Source: Thermobifida alba
Lineage (GTDB): Bacteria; Actinomycetota; Actinomycetes; Streptosporangiales; Streptosporangiaceae
Reading direction: 5' to 3'
Length of the DNA: 64,000 nucleotides
NCBI RefSeq assembly: GCF_023208015.1
Contig: NZ_CP051627.1
Location: forward strand, 2,108,001 to 2,172,000
Shown: in pieces, positions 45,423-54,959 of the stretch
How the letters are laid out: every line of letters starts with the position of its first letter
Position numbering within the stretch: the stretch's first letter is position 1
Notes under the pieces: generated by a model
What the model saw: only the letters and a program-made list of their open reading frames with translations
Databases searched by the model: none
Told to the model about the DNA's origin: nothing
Position numbers and translations under genes: made by a program

Positions 45423-46072
45423 ATCCGGTACCCCGCGCCCTGCACGGTGCGGATCACCGGGGGGTCGCCGAGCTTCTTGCGCAGGGTCATCACGGTGACC
45501 CGCACCACGTTGGTGAACGGGTCGGCGTTCTCGTCCCAGGCCTTCTCCAGCAGCCCCTCGGCGCTCACCACGGTCCCGTTGGCGCGCATCAGGACCTCAA
45601 GGACGGCGAACTCCTTGGGGGTCAGCGAGATGGGCCGCCCGTCCCGTTCGACCGTGTGGTTGGCGGGGTCCAGGGTGATGCCCTGGCGCCGCAGCACGGG
45701 CGGCAGCGGCGGGGTGGCGCGCCGGGCCAGGGCCCGCACCCGAGCGACGAGCTCGGCGAAGGCGAAGGGTTTGGCCATGTAGTCGTCGGCGCCCAGGGTG
45801 AGGCCCGACACCTTGTCGTCGAGTTCCCCGGCTGCGGTGAGCATCAGGATCCGTCCCGGGTAGCTGGCGGAGGCCAGCGACCGACACACCTCGTCACCGT
45901 GGGTTCCGGGCAGGTCCCGGTCCAGGATGACGACGTCGTAGTCGTTGACGCTGGTGCGCTCCAGGGCGCTGTCGCCGTCGTAGGCGACGTCCACGGCCAT
46001 CGATTCGCGACGCAGTCCCACAGCGACCGCGTCGGCGAGAACCTGCTCGTCTTCGACTACGAGTACGCGCAC
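45419..46072 (-). CDS. cutR: Response regulator CutR
   Basis: 217 residues from the GTG at 46072 (GAAGG upstream). Receiver domain with the phosphorylated Asp in YDVVILDRDLPGTHGD (about 50-65) and Lys in YMAKPFAF, then an OmpR-type winged helix with LTPKEFAVLEVLM and NVVRVTVMTLRKKLGDPPVIRTVQGAGYRI. The AMAVDV/VNDYDVVILDRDLP stretch and the C-terminus match CutR. Alternative ATG starts further upstream (near 46127 and 46358) are in frame but fall inside the twin-hairpin leader. It is followed by cutS with a four-base overlap. Confidence 0.93.
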   Translation of the reverse strand: MRVLVVEDEQVLADAVAVGLRRESMAVDVAYDGDSALERTSVNDYDVVILDRDLPGTHGDEVCRSLASASYPGRILMLTAAGELDDKVSGLTLGADDYMAKPFAFAELVARVRALARRATPPLPPVLRRQGITLDPANHTVERDGRPISLTPKEFAVLEVLMRANGTVVSAEGLLEKAWDENADPFTNVVRVTVMTLRKKLGDPPVIRTVQGAGYRI

Positions 46073-46107
46073 TGTGCCCTTCGTTTCTTCCCTGGAGGCA
46101 GTGAAAG

Positions 46108-46375
46108 GCCGCTGCCGGCGCATCCCCCAACACACCGGCAGCGGCGCTTGTCTCCGGCTGCGCCCTGCAGTTGTCCACGCCCCGGAGGAACGGGACCGTC
46201 CCCGGCCGAGGCACCTCACGCAGCCGGAAGCGCGACTTCCGGCGGGAGGCCGGTACTCCTCCGATGATACTTGGAGGTCCGACCTGACCGGCACACGGGG
46301 CGTACCGCTGCGTACACTCAGCGGCCCGGAAAAACGGAGTCGCGGCCGGCGCATCCCCCAACCGCCGACCGCGAC
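46108..46375 (-). ncRNA. Structured cutR leader with twin hairpins (or small RNA)
   Basis: Two hairpins display the same 17-nt sequence CCGGCGCATCCCCCAAC (46115-46131 and 46346-46362) although their stems differ. Stem 1 is 46108-46118/46135-46145 (GCCGCTGCCGG), stem 2 is 46339-46351/46363-46375 (GTCGCGG...). Between them lie a perfect GCCGGAAG/CTTCCGGC stem (46223-46243) and CCTCC/GGAGG at 46258-46277. Read as plus strand, the loops expose a C-rich AUCCCCCAAC; read as minus strand, GUUGGGGGAUG. The molecule could be a cutR 5' leader or an independent small RNA. Strand and function are inference. Confidence 0.5.
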
Positions 46376-46397
46376 GTTCACCCCGCACATCTCAAAT

Positions 46398-46426
46398 TTG
46401 ACACAGCACGGATAAGAAAGAAATAA
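46398..46426 (+). promoter_or_regulatory. Possible sigma-70-type promoter
   Basis: TTGACA (46398-46403), 17-bp spacer, AAATAA (46421-46426) on the plus strand, in an unusually AT-rich stretch. It points toward the small gene at 46691 and away from cutR. Confidence 0.45.
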
Positions 46427-46690
46427 GCGTGGCCTTTCCGTGACCATCCTGGGGTATTGGCCCCGCTCGGAAACCGGCCGCCCCGTTTTCCGGGTCCCCC
46501 TGCAAAGCCCTCGGAGGCCGGGGTTATCGTTGTTCTCCGTCCGCGGACTGACCCGCCGAGCACAGCGTCGTGTTTACCGGGAGATGAACTTTCGGCCCCG
46601 CAGAAGATCCTGCCCCGCCGGGAGGTTTGGCGCGCGGACGGACATGGGTATGGTCGGCAACCGCCAACCATGTGGTCAGAGAGGGGTGTG

Positions 46691-46861
46691 ATGATGGGCG
46701 AGTTCCTGGCAGAGATTCAGGTTCGGATCAACGAGACCTACACGTCGCTCCAAGCGGCCCAGGCCGCTGGAGACGAGTTCCTTGCCGACGCGCACGCGTC
46801 CGAGCTGGAGGACTTGCACCGCATCGCCGCCCGCCACGGGATCGACCCGAACGGCGTGTGA
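46691..46861 (+). CDS. Small conserved-looking protein (56 aa)
   Basis: MMGEFLAEIQVRINETYTSLQ... with GAGGGG four to seven bases before the tandem ATGs (46691, 46694). The product is an acidic, mostly helical soluble peptide with ELEDLHRIAARHGIDPNGV at its end. I recall similar roughly 60-residue proteins in other actinobacteria but know no function. A hairpin AAGGCCGG/CCGGCCTT (46886-46919) follows. Confidence 0.7.
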   Translation: MMGEFLAEIQVRINETYTSLQAAQAAGDEFLADAHASELEDLHRIAARHGIDPNGV

Positions 46862-46885
46862 CCTCACAACGGCGCAACTGGGCAA

Positions 46886-46919
46886 GGCCGGGTCGTCCCG
46901 CGGGGCGCTCCGGCCTTTC
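46886..46919 (+). terminator. Terminator of the 56-aa gene
   Basis: Eight-bp stem AAGGCCGG (46886-46893) / CCGGCCTT (46912-46919) followed by TTTC. Confidence 0.6.
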
Positions 46920-47049
46920 GGTTCCCGCCGGCACTCCCCACTGAGGCGAAGGACGCGGCGGCGCGCCGTGGACCTCCGCCGCACGGCGGGGCGTCCCACC
47001 CGCACGGCGCCGCGCCGCATCCCCGCTCCGTCCGGCCGGCGGGCCCCCG

Positions 47050-47850
<801 letters not shown>

Positions 47851-48131
47851 GGTTCGTCTCCTCACGACGGAATACGGGGCGGCACGGACCGGCGGCGCCG
47901 CGGGGGGCCGACCGCGCCGCCCGGCCGGGGCGGAGGAGGCGTCCCTGTCCCCGTCGGACACCGCCGTCTGTCGCTCTTGATCATGTTCGAGCCTATCTGC
48001 GGCCACTGGTCCGAGGAGGAACACAACACACAACACTCGGCACTCTATGTGATTGAAGAACTACTTAAAGTGATAAATTTTCTCCTGGTCACCGTTCCGC
48101 CACGTTCGTGTGCCGAAGGAAACAGGATCAA

Positions 48132-49334
48132 GTGAGAGATATTTCGCGCCGCACACTCCTGTCCGCCACCGCGATCACCGCCGCCCTGAGCACGGTCGGA
48201 TGCTCGACGGAACGGACCGGGGCCGCCCCCGCGGACCCACCGCGACGGGTCCGCGTCATAGGCGACGGCTCCACCTCCGACACCGGACCACAACCGCACC
48301 AACCGCCGGTGGACCCGCTCGACCGCACCTCGGCGCCGCCCCAGTTCGTCGTCATCTCCTGGGACGGCGCCGGAGAGCTGAGCGACCGGCTGTTCACCCG
48401 CTTCCGGGAGGTGGCCCGCCGCAACAACGCCCACATGACGTTCTTCCTGAGCGGCCTCTACCTGCTCCCCGAACACCGCAAACATCTCTACCGCCCGCCG
48501 GGGCACCCCGTGGGGGCCTCCGACATCGGCTACCTCAGCGAGGAGTCGATCCACCGCACCATCACCCAGCTCGACCTGGCCTGGCGGGAGGGCCACGAGA
48601 TCGGCACCCACTTCAACGGGCACTTCTGCGGGCCGCGGGGCGTGGCGACCTGGTCCCCCGCCGACTGGGAGTCGGAGATCCAGCAGGCCGTGCAGTTCGT
48701 CATGAGCTGGAAGACCAACACCGGCTTCACCGACCTGCCGCCCCTGCCCTTCGACTACCGCAGGGAACTGGTCGGCGGCCGCACCCCGTGCCTGCAGGGC
48801 CGCGACCAGCTCCTGCCCACCGCGGCCAAGCTCGGATGGCGCTACGACGCGAGCTCTCCCGGAGGGCTGCAGGTCTGGCCCCGGCGCAGGCACGGGCTGT
48901 GGGAGTTCCCCCTGCAGTCGCTGCCCATGGCCGGCCAGGACTTCGAGGTGCTGTCGATGGACTACAACATCATGGTCAACCAGTCCGAGACGCCCCGGGG
49001 CGACCGCAGCAAGTACAGCCGGTGGCGCGCCCAGGCACGCGACACCTACCTGCAGGGGTTCGAACGCGCCTACTACGGGAACCGGGCCCCGCTGTTCGTC
49101 GGCAACCACTTCCAGCGGTGGAACGGCGGGATCTACATGGACGCGGTCGAGCAGTTCATGGACGAGATCGGCGGCGAATCCGACGTCCGCATGGTCTCCT
49201 TCCGGCAGTTCACCGACTGGATCGAGGCCCAGGACCCCGACGTCGTGGCGAAACTCGCCCGCCTGGAGGTCGGCCAGTCCCCGCCCGGGGGCTGGGCGGA
49301 GTACCTGGGCTCCGGCCTCCGGCTGCTGCCCTGA
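48132..49334 (+). CDS. Polysaccharide deacetylase-like lipoprotein with twin-arginine signal
   Basis: 400 residues from the GTG at 48132 (AGGA five bases upstream). The signal peptide DISRRTLLSATAITAALSTVGC combines a twin-arginine motif with a lipobox. After a 50-residue linker comes a NodB-like domain with FVVISWDGAGE (motif 1, Asp) and GHEIGTHFNGHF (motif 2, His-x3-His), indicating a metal-dependent carbohydrate deacetylase fold. Substrate unknown; the usual second aspartate of motif 1 is Gly. The upstream 48041-48080 is strikingly AT-rich (TTGAAG...TAAATT), the promoter of this gene. Confidence 0.8.
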   Translation: MRDISRRTLLSATAITAALSTVGCSTERTGAAPADPPRRVRVIGDGSTSDTGPQPHQPPVDPLDRTSAPPQFVVISWDGAGELSDRLFTRFREVARRNNAHMTFFLSGLYLLPEHRKHLYRPPGHPVGASDIGYLSEESIHRTITQLDLAWREGHEIGTHFNGHFCGPRGVATWSPADWESEIQQAVQFVMSWKTNTGFTDLPPLPFDYRRELVGGRTPCLQGRDQLLPTAAKLGWRYDASSPGGLQVWPRRRHGLWEFPLQSLPMAGQDFEVLSMDYNIMVNQSETPRGDRSKYSRWRAQARDTYLQGFERAYYGNRAPLFVGNHFQRWNGGIYMDAVEQFMDEIGGESDVRMVSFRQFTDWIEAQDPDVVAKLARLEVGQSPPGGWAEYLGSGLRLLP

Positions 49335-49352
49335 GCGGTTCCTCCGCTCCCG

Positions 49353-49392
49353 GCCGCGGGGAACAGGCCCGCCCCGGCCCGTCCCCCGCGGC
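49353..49392. terminator. Convergent terminator
   Basis: GCCGCGGGG (49353-49361) and CCCCGCGGC (49384-49392) form a nine-bp stem between the deacetylase-like and ferrochelatase genes. Confidence 0.65.
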
Positions 49393-49407
49393 TCCAGTCC
49401 CGAGGAG

Positions 49408-50439
49408 TCAGCGCAACTGGCAGCAGTCCGCCGGATCGTCGTGGCAGGACCGCTCGATGGAGCCCAGGCCGCGCGGGGCGCGCCCCTCGGCCCGTTCGGA
49501 CACCAGGTCGCGGACCATGGCCACGAACGCCGGATGCGTCCCCGGGGCGGCCGCCCGCTCCAGGCGGATGCCGAGCTTCTCGGCGGTCTCCCGGGCCTCC
49601 ACGTCCAGGTCGTACTTGACCTCCATGTGGTCGGAGACGAACCCGTGCGGGACCACGACCACCGCCCGCACCCCCTCCTGGGCCAGCTGCTCCAACCGGT
49701 CGTTGATGTCGGGCTCCAGCCACGGCTGGGACGGCGGGCCGCTGCGGCTCTGGTAGACGACCTCGTAGCGGTGGCCGCCGCCGAGGCGTTCGGTGACCAG
49801 CCGGGCCACCTCCGCCAACTGCGCCTCGTAGGCGGTCAGCGGACCGTAGTCGCGCCGGGGGTCCCCCGACTTCTCCGCCATCGCCAGGGGGATGGAGTGG
49901 GCCGAGTACAGCAGCCGCGCGTCCGCGCGCAGCTCCTCGGGCAGCCGCTCCAGGGCCTGGCGGGTGTGGTCGACGAAGGCGTCGACGAACCCCGGATGGT
50001 CGTAGTAGGGGCGGATCAGGTCGATCTCGGGCGCCCCCGGGACCGCGGCGCGGGCCCGCTCGACGTCCTCCAGGTACTGCCGGTGGCTGGAGTAGTTGCT
50101 GTAGGCCGAGGTGGACAGCGCCACCACGCGGCGCACCCCGTCACGGGTCATGGCGGCCACCGTGTCCGCGAGGTAGGGGTCCCAGTTGCGGTTCCCCCAG
50201 TAGATGGGCAGGTCCACCCCGTTGGCGGCGAAGTCGACGCGCAGCGCCGCGAGCAGGTCCCGGCACTGCTGGTTGATCGGGCTGACCCCGTCGAAGAGGT
50301 AGTAGTGCTCCCCGACCTCGGCCAACCGCTCGCGGGGGATGCCCCGCCCGCGGGTGACGTTCTCCAGGAACGGGATGACATCGTCTCTCTTCTCCGGACC
50401 CCCGAAGGAGATCAGCAGGAACGCGTCGTAGGACCTCAT
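49408..50439 (-). CDS. hemH: Ferrochelatase (coproporphyrin ferrochelatase, actinobacterial type)
   Basis: 343 residues. It inserts Fe2+ into a porphyrin at the end of haem synthesis; in actinobacteria the substrate is coproporphyrin III. Motifs seen are LISFGGPEKRDDVIPFLENVTRGRGIP, STSAYSNYSSHRQYLEDV, the catalytic YSAHSIPLAMAEK and the histidine in PHGFVSDHMEVKYD. The C-terminal SCHDDPADCCQLR retains cysteines that could ligate the [2Fe-2S] cluster known in actinobacterial enzymes. ATG start at 50439. Confidence 0.96.
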   Translation of the reverse strand: MRSYDAFLLISFGGPEKRDDVIPFLENVTRGRGIPRERLAEVGEHYYLFDGVSPINQQCRDLLAALRVDFAANGVDLPIYWGNRNWDPYLADTVAAMTRDGVRRVVALSTSAYSNYSSHRQYLEDVERARAAVPGAPEIDLIRPYYDHPGFVDAFVDHTRQALERLPEELRADARLLYSAHSIPLAMAEKSGDPRRDYGPLTAYEAQLAEVARLVTERLGGGHRYEVVYQSRSGPPSQPWLEPDINDRLEQLAQEGVRAVVVVPHGFVSDHMEVKYDLDVEARETAEKLGIRLERAAAPGTHPAFVAMVRDLVSERAEGRAPRGLGSIERSCHDDPADCCQLR

Positions 50440-50592
50440 GGCCCCATCAAACCAGCCTTCCGCGCGGACCGCGCACCACCCCCGCGTCAGGCCGCCCCCT
50501 TCCCTTGACACTCCGCCGCGCGCCCCGCAGACTGCGAATCCCGTCCGATGGCGCTCCCCCGGCGCACGGGCCGACCCCCTGCTGAGGACCCC

Positions 50593-51894
50593 TTGACGAG
50601 CACACTCTGGCGCAACTGGGCCGACACCCACCGCATGACCCCCGCCCGGGTGGTCACCCCCAACAGCACCGCGGAGGTGGCCGCGGCGGTACGCGCCGCG
50701 GCCGAGACCGGGTCCCGGGCGCGGATGGCGGGCTCCGGCCACTCCTTCACCGACATCGCGGCGACCGACGGCACCCTGCTCCTCCCCACCGCGCTGGCCT
50801 CGGTCCGCGAGGTGGACCTCGCCGGGCGGAGCGCGACCGTCGAGGCGGGCATGCGGCTGTGCGACGTCAACGACGCGCTCGCCGCGCACGGGGCGGCCCT
50901 GACCAACATGGGCGACATCGCGGTGCAGACGGTGGCGGGCGCCACCCAGACCGGCACCCACGGGACCGGCCGCGCCTCGGCGGGGCTGGCCGCGCAGGTG
51001 CGGCGGCTGGAACTGGTCCTGGCCGACGGGTCGGTGCGCACCTGCTCCGCCGAGGAGGAGCCGGACCTGTTCCACGCGGCGCGCGCGGGACTGGGCGCGT
51101 TCGGCGTGGTGACCGCCCTGACCATGACGGTCGAACCCGCGTTCCTGCTGCACGCGCGCGAGGCCCCGATGCAGCTGGGCGAGGTCCTGGACCGGCTGGA
51201 GGAACTGCGCACCGGCAACGAGCACTTCGAGTTCTTCTGGTTCCCGCACACCGAACTCACCCTCACCAAACGCAACAACCGCGTCCCGGGCCCGGCCCGG
51301 CCCCTGCCGCGGTTCCGCGCCTGGCTGGACGACGAGTTCCTGTCGAACTCGGTGTTCGAGGTCGTCAACCGGGCGGCGCGGCGCCTGCCCCGGTTGGTCC
51401 CCGCGATCAACCAGGTCTCGGCGCGGGCGTTGACCGCGCGCGAGTACGTCGATGCCTCCTACCGGGTCTTCGCCAGCCCGCGCCGGGTCAGGTTCGTGGA
51501 GATGGAGTACGCGATCCCGGTCGAGCACCTGACCGACGTGCTGCACGAGATGCGGGCGGTGTTCGCGAGCGGCCGGCACCGCGTCAGCTTCCCCGTGGAG
51601 GTGCGTTTCGCCCCCGCCGACGACGTGTGGCTGTCCCCCGCCTACGGCCGGGAGAGCGCCTACGTGGCCGTGCACGTCTACCAGGGCTGCCCCCACGAGG
51701 CGTACTTCGCCGACCTGGAGGCGGTCTTCACCGCCGTGTCGGGGCGGCCCCACTGGGGCAAGATGCACACCCGCGACCTGGCCTACCTGGAGACGGTCCA
51801 CCCCCGCCTGCACGACGCGCTGGAGGTGCGCGAGCGGGTCGACCCGCAGCGGCGTTTCGCCAACGCCTACCTCGACCGCGTGCTGGGGCGGTGA
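50593..51894 (+). CDS. FAD-linked D-arabinono-1,4-lactone oxidase-family enzyme
   Basis: 433 residues if the TTG at 50593 with GAGGA five bases upstream is used; ATG 50548 would add 15 residues without a ribosome-binding site. The FAD-binding (PP-loop/VAO) domain has MAGSGHSFTDIAATDG and GAATQTGTHGTGR-like segments (AGATQTGTHGTGRAS), and the substrate domain has the ALO-family end VHPRLHDALEVRERVDPQRRFANAYL. It oxidises a sugar-1,4-lactone or alditol with O2 as possible acceptor. The exact substrate is unknown. Confidence 0.88.
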   Translation: MTSTLWRNWADTHRMTPARVVTPNSTAEVAAAVRAAAETGSRARMAGSGHSFTDIAATDGTLLLPTALASVREVDLAGRSATVEAGMRLCDVNDALAAHGAALTNMGDIAVQTVAGATQTGTHGTGRASAGLAAQVRRLELVLADGSVRTCSAEEEPDLFHAARAGLGAFGVVTALTMTVEPAFLLHAREAPMQLGEVLDRLEELRTGNEHFEFFWFPHTELTLTKRNNRVPGPARPLPRFRAWLDDEFLSNSVFEVVNRAARRLPRLVPAINQVSARALTAREYVDASYRVFASPRRVRFVEMEYAIPVEHLTDVLHEMRAVFASGRHRVSFPVEVRFAPADDVWLSPAYGRESAYVAVHVYQGCPHEAYFADLEAVFTAVSGRPHWGKMHTRDLAYLETVHPRLHDALEVRERVDPQRRFANAYLDRVLGR

Positions 51895-52232
51895 CCCCCC
51901 GCCGCGGCCGGCGCCCCGGTCCCGCGGCACTCCGGCGTGTCGGCTCGACTGCCGGGCCGGGGCGCGATCTACTCCCGGCACGGTCGCCGGCCGGCGCGGC
52001 CGCTCCCGCCATGACCTCGCGGAAACGGACCGGAGTCCGAATCCGTGTCCTCGCCGTGCCCTCGTCGGCGTGTCGGGATGGCACGATAGGGGAGTGCGGC
52101 GCGCTCCGCACCGGGCGTGCGCCTGTGAACATGCCGGGTGCGGTACTGGCTCGAAGAACCCGGGCCGACAAGACTGTGAACTGGGGGATACCGGGTTTCC
52201 CACCCCCTCGACGGGACGCGAAAGGGAGGGCG
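51895..52232. other. Gap before sepH
   Basis: 338 bp without a convincing gene. It ends with the sepH ribosome-binding site AAAGGGAGGG. I see no clear hairpin or operator beyond GC-rich sequence. Confidence 0.4.
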
Positions 52233-53264
52233 ATGCAGGAGCTTCGCCTGGTCGCCGTCAGTGAGGACGGAACCTACCTGGTGCTGGCCGGCACCGGACG
52301 CGGAACCCGTTTCATGCTGCCCGTCGACGACCGACTCCGCGCCGCCGTGCGCGGACAGTTCTCTCGGCTCGGCCAGTACGAGATCGAAGTGGAGAATCCG
52401 TTGCGCCCCAAGGAGATCCAGGCCCGGATACGCGCGGGGGAGACCGCCGAGTCCATCGCGCAGGCCGCGGGCATCCCCGTCGAACGTGTGCGCTGGTTCG
52501 AAAGTCCGGTCCTGCAGGAGCGCGAGTACATGGCACGGCAGGCGCAGCTGGCCCCGGTCCGCCGTCCGGGCGAGGCCGCCCCGGGCCCGTCCCTCGGCGA
52601 CCTGGTGGCCGAGCGGATCGGCACCACCCAGCTGGAGTCGGGCGAGGCCACATGGGACTCCTGGAAGCGCGAGGACAACACCTGGCAGGTGAAGCTGTCC
52701 TTCCGGGTGATGGGCGAGGAGCACGTCGCCCACTGGATCTACGAGCCGCGCCGCCGCTCGGTCACCCCCTACGACGAGGAGGCGGTGCGCTTCTCCGCAG
52801 CCGACGACCACGACGCGCCGCCCCCGCCGGCCTCCCCCGGCGCGACCGTCACCCCCTTCGCGCCGCGCCGCTCCATCCGGGACACCCCCCTGGGCCCCGA
52901 GGCCCCCGAGGCCCCCACCGCGGCGCCCCGGGAGGCCGCGGCGCGCCCGCGCCCCCGGACCCCCGTCACCGCGGAACGGGCGCACCCCGCCGAGGACCCG
53001 GTTCGCAACGCCACCGCGCCCGACCTCCACCACCGGCCCGACTCCGGTCCGCCCCCCGCCACGGACCCGCACGCCGCTCCGTCGTCCGCCGGATCTCCGG
53101 CGCAGCGGAGCACGGTCGCCCCCCAGCGCCCGTCCCGCCCCGAGCCGCCCCTGCCCGCGGCCACCGCCAGCTCCCCCCAGCAGCCCCGCCGCAAGGGACG
53201 CGGCCGCCGCGCCTCGGTGCCGTCCTGGGACGAGATCATGTTCGGGTCGAAGAAGTCCGACTAG
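52233..53264 (+). CDS. sepH: Septation protein SepH (DUF3071)
   Basis: 343 residues. SepH helps FtsZ assemble during actinobacterial cell division. The N-terminal DUF3071 domain (MQELRLVAVSEDGTYLVLAGTGRG... ) includes a helix-turn-helix-like ESIAQAAGIPVERVRWFESPVLQERE (about 70-95). The middle is a long Pro/Ala linker, and the C-terminal SVPSWDEIMFGSKKSD is the conserved tail. GGGAGG precedes the ATG. It stands alone between a gap and a convergent terminator. Confidence 0.94.
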   Translation: MQELRLVAVSEDGTYLVLAGTGRGTRFMLPVDDRLRAAVRGQFSRLGQYEIEVENPLRPKEIQARIRAGETAESIAQAAGIPVERVRWFESPVLQEREYMARQAQLAPVRRPGEAAPGPSLGDLVAERIGTTQLESGEATWDSWKREDNTWQVKLSFRVMGEEHVAHWIYEPRRRSVTPYDEEAVRFSAADDHDAPPPPASPGATVTPFAPRRSIRDTPLGPEAPEAPTAAPREAAARPRPRTPVTAERAHPAEDPVRNATAPDLHHRPDSGPPPATDPHAAPSSAGSPAQRSTVAPQRPSRPEPPLPAATASSPQQPRRKGRGRRASVPSWDEIMFGSKKSD

Positions 53265-53272
53265 CCCGCGTG

Positions 53273-53307
53273 CGACGGGGCCGGGCTCCGGGCCTCCGGT
53301 CCCGTCG
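53273..53307. terminator. Convergent terminator after sepH
   Basis: Twelve-nt arms (53273-53284 and 53296-53307, CGACGGGGCCGG against CCGGTCCCGTCG) with one mismatch. Confidence 0.65.
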
Positions 53308-53312
53308 GGGCG

Positions 53313-54959
53313 CTACCCGTCGGAACGGCCGTGCAGCCGGGGTCCGGCCGCGGCACTGCCCCGCCCGTCGGCCCGGGGGTCGACCAGGAACGGGGCGACC
53401 AGTTCGGGGGTGACGTCGCGGGCGAACCCGACCGACTCGGCGAAGTCGGCGTCGACCGCGTCGTAGCCGCCGCTGCCCGCGCCGACGGTGACCTTCAGGG
53501 TGGCCACCCCGGCGCGGCGCTGGAAGAGGCTCTGCCGCCACTGCCAGCCGATGACGGCCGACCGCGCGACCGTCGCCTGCGTCCGGCTCAGTGAACCGGA
53601 GCGGACGCTGACCTGCCGACCGTCGTAACCGTGTCCCAGCGACCGGTAGCGGTCCAGGCCCAACGGCACCCCCAGCAGGGCCACCGCCAGCAGCGCTCCG
53701 GCCGCCCAGAGCCAGCCCAACGCCGCGGCCGCCACGGCGAGCACCAGGGGCGGCGCCACCGCCCGGAACAGTCGGCGGGACCGCGCCGCGGACGGGTGCG
53801 CGACCAGTCGCCCCTCGAAGGGGCGCAGCGCCTGCGCCACGATCCGCTCCACCTCGGCGCGCGGCCCCAACGGCAGCAGCGCCGACCGCGTGGCGGCCCT
53901 GCCGAGCCCGGTGACGATCGCGGACAGCCGCACCAGCGACCACAGCCGCTGGACGGGGTTGTCCCGCAGTTCGTGGCCGTGGATACGGCGGTACTCCAGG
54001 GTGACGCTGTGCCGGGTGAACAGCCCCCGCTCGGTGATCAGGGCGTCGCCGTGCCGGCGCAGCGTGAACCGCCACTGGTTGATCACGTAGGAGGCCACCG
54101 CGAACAGCGGCATGGCCACCGCCAGCAGCACCACCGCGCCGGTGGCGGCGGCCAGCAGCGCGCCCCACCCGGAGGCAACGAACCGCCAGACCGTGTCGGC
54201 CCGGTCGACGAGGTAGCCGCCGACGGCGGTGGAGTCGACGAACTGGCTGAGGAAACCGAACAGGGTCGCCAGCACCGCGAACGGGGTGAGCAGGTAGCCG
54301 GGGCTCAGCACCGCGTAGGAGTACCAGCGCGGCGGCATCCGGAAGTGGACGGCGTCGGCGGTGCCGGGGCCGGCACGCGTCTCCTCGGAGGGTTCGGCCC
54401 CGGCTCCGGCGGAGGCGGCCGTGCCCCGCTCGACCAGCAGGGACCGGCGGCGCAGCAGTTCGACGCGGAGCCGCTCGGCGTCGGCCGCGGCGACCGCGTC
54501 GAGCTTGGCCTCCTCCTGTTCGGTCGTTCCGCCCGCCGCCGCGTCGACGCGGACCACGGCCAGTCCGAAGAGGCGGTGCAGCAGCGTGGAGGTGACGTCG
54601 ACGCCCCGGATGCGCTCCAGGGGGATGGTGCGCCGGGTACGGGAGACCAGTCCCGAGCGGATCTCCATCCGCTCCTCGGTGACCCGGTAGCGCACGGTCA
54701 GGTAGCGGACGATGCCGGAGACGACCAGCAGGACGGCGGTCGCGACCGTGCCGCCCAGGACCCAGGGGTTGAAATCACCCGCGAACAGGGCCACCAGGAC
54801 GGGGACGGCCGCGGAGCGGGCGTGGTTGATCGTGGTGGTGGCCACGGTGAGCGGGCTGAGCCGCCGCTCGGTGTCGGCGCTCGGCTCCGGGACGGTCGAG
54901 GCGGCCTCGGCGGGCTCCGGTCCGGCCTGGTCCGGCCGCGGGTCGCGGTCGGCGCTCAC
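53313..54959 (-). CDS. PH-domain membrane protein, YdbT type
   Basis: 548 residues from the GTG at 54959, which overlaps the upstream gene's stop codon by four bases. It has about six transmembrane helices and three bacterial PH-like (bPH2/DUF304) domains; the repeated pattern is seen in RYRVTEERMEIRSGLVSRTRRTIPLERIRGVDV, RRHGDALITERGLFTRHSVTLEYRRIHGHEL and the last copy SVRSGSLSRTQATVARSAVIGWQWRQSLFQRR. YdbS/YdbT pairs form a membrane complex implicated in antimicrobial resistance in Bacillus. An acidic tail of about 60 residues precedes the first helix. Confidence 0.88.
   Translation of the reverse strand: MSADRDPRPDQAGPEPAEAASTVPEPSADTERRLSPLTVATTTINHARSAAVPVLVALFAGDFNPWVLGGTVATAVLLVVSGIVRYLTVRYRVTEERMEIRSGLVSRTRRTIPLERIRGVDVTSTLLHRLFGLAVVRVDAAAGGTTEQEEAKLDAVAAADAERLRVELLRRRSLLVERGTAASAGAGAEPSEETRAGPGTADAVHFRMPPRWYSYAVLSPGYLLTPFAVLATLFGFLSQFVDSTAVGGYLVDRADTVWRFVASGWGALLAAATGAVVLLAVAMPLFAVASYVINQWRFTLRRHGDALITERGLFTRHSVTLEYRRIHGHELRDNPVQRLWSLVRLSAIVTGLGRAATRSALLPLGPRAEVERIVAQALRPFEGRLVAHPSAARSRRLFRAVAPPLVLAVAAAALGWLWAAGALLAVALLGVPLGLDRYRSLGHGYDGRQVSVRSGSLSRTQATVARSAVIGWQWRQSLFQRRAGVATLKVTVGAGSGGYDAVDADFAESVGFARDVTPELVAPFLVDPRADGRGSAAAGPRLHGRSDG

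Noticed and set aside
50859-52200. Plus-strand frame overlapping the lactone oxidase and leading into sepH
   Set aside because: Its first part is an Arg/Gly/Ala shadow of the lactone oxidase; only the portion from 52233 is the real sepH gene.
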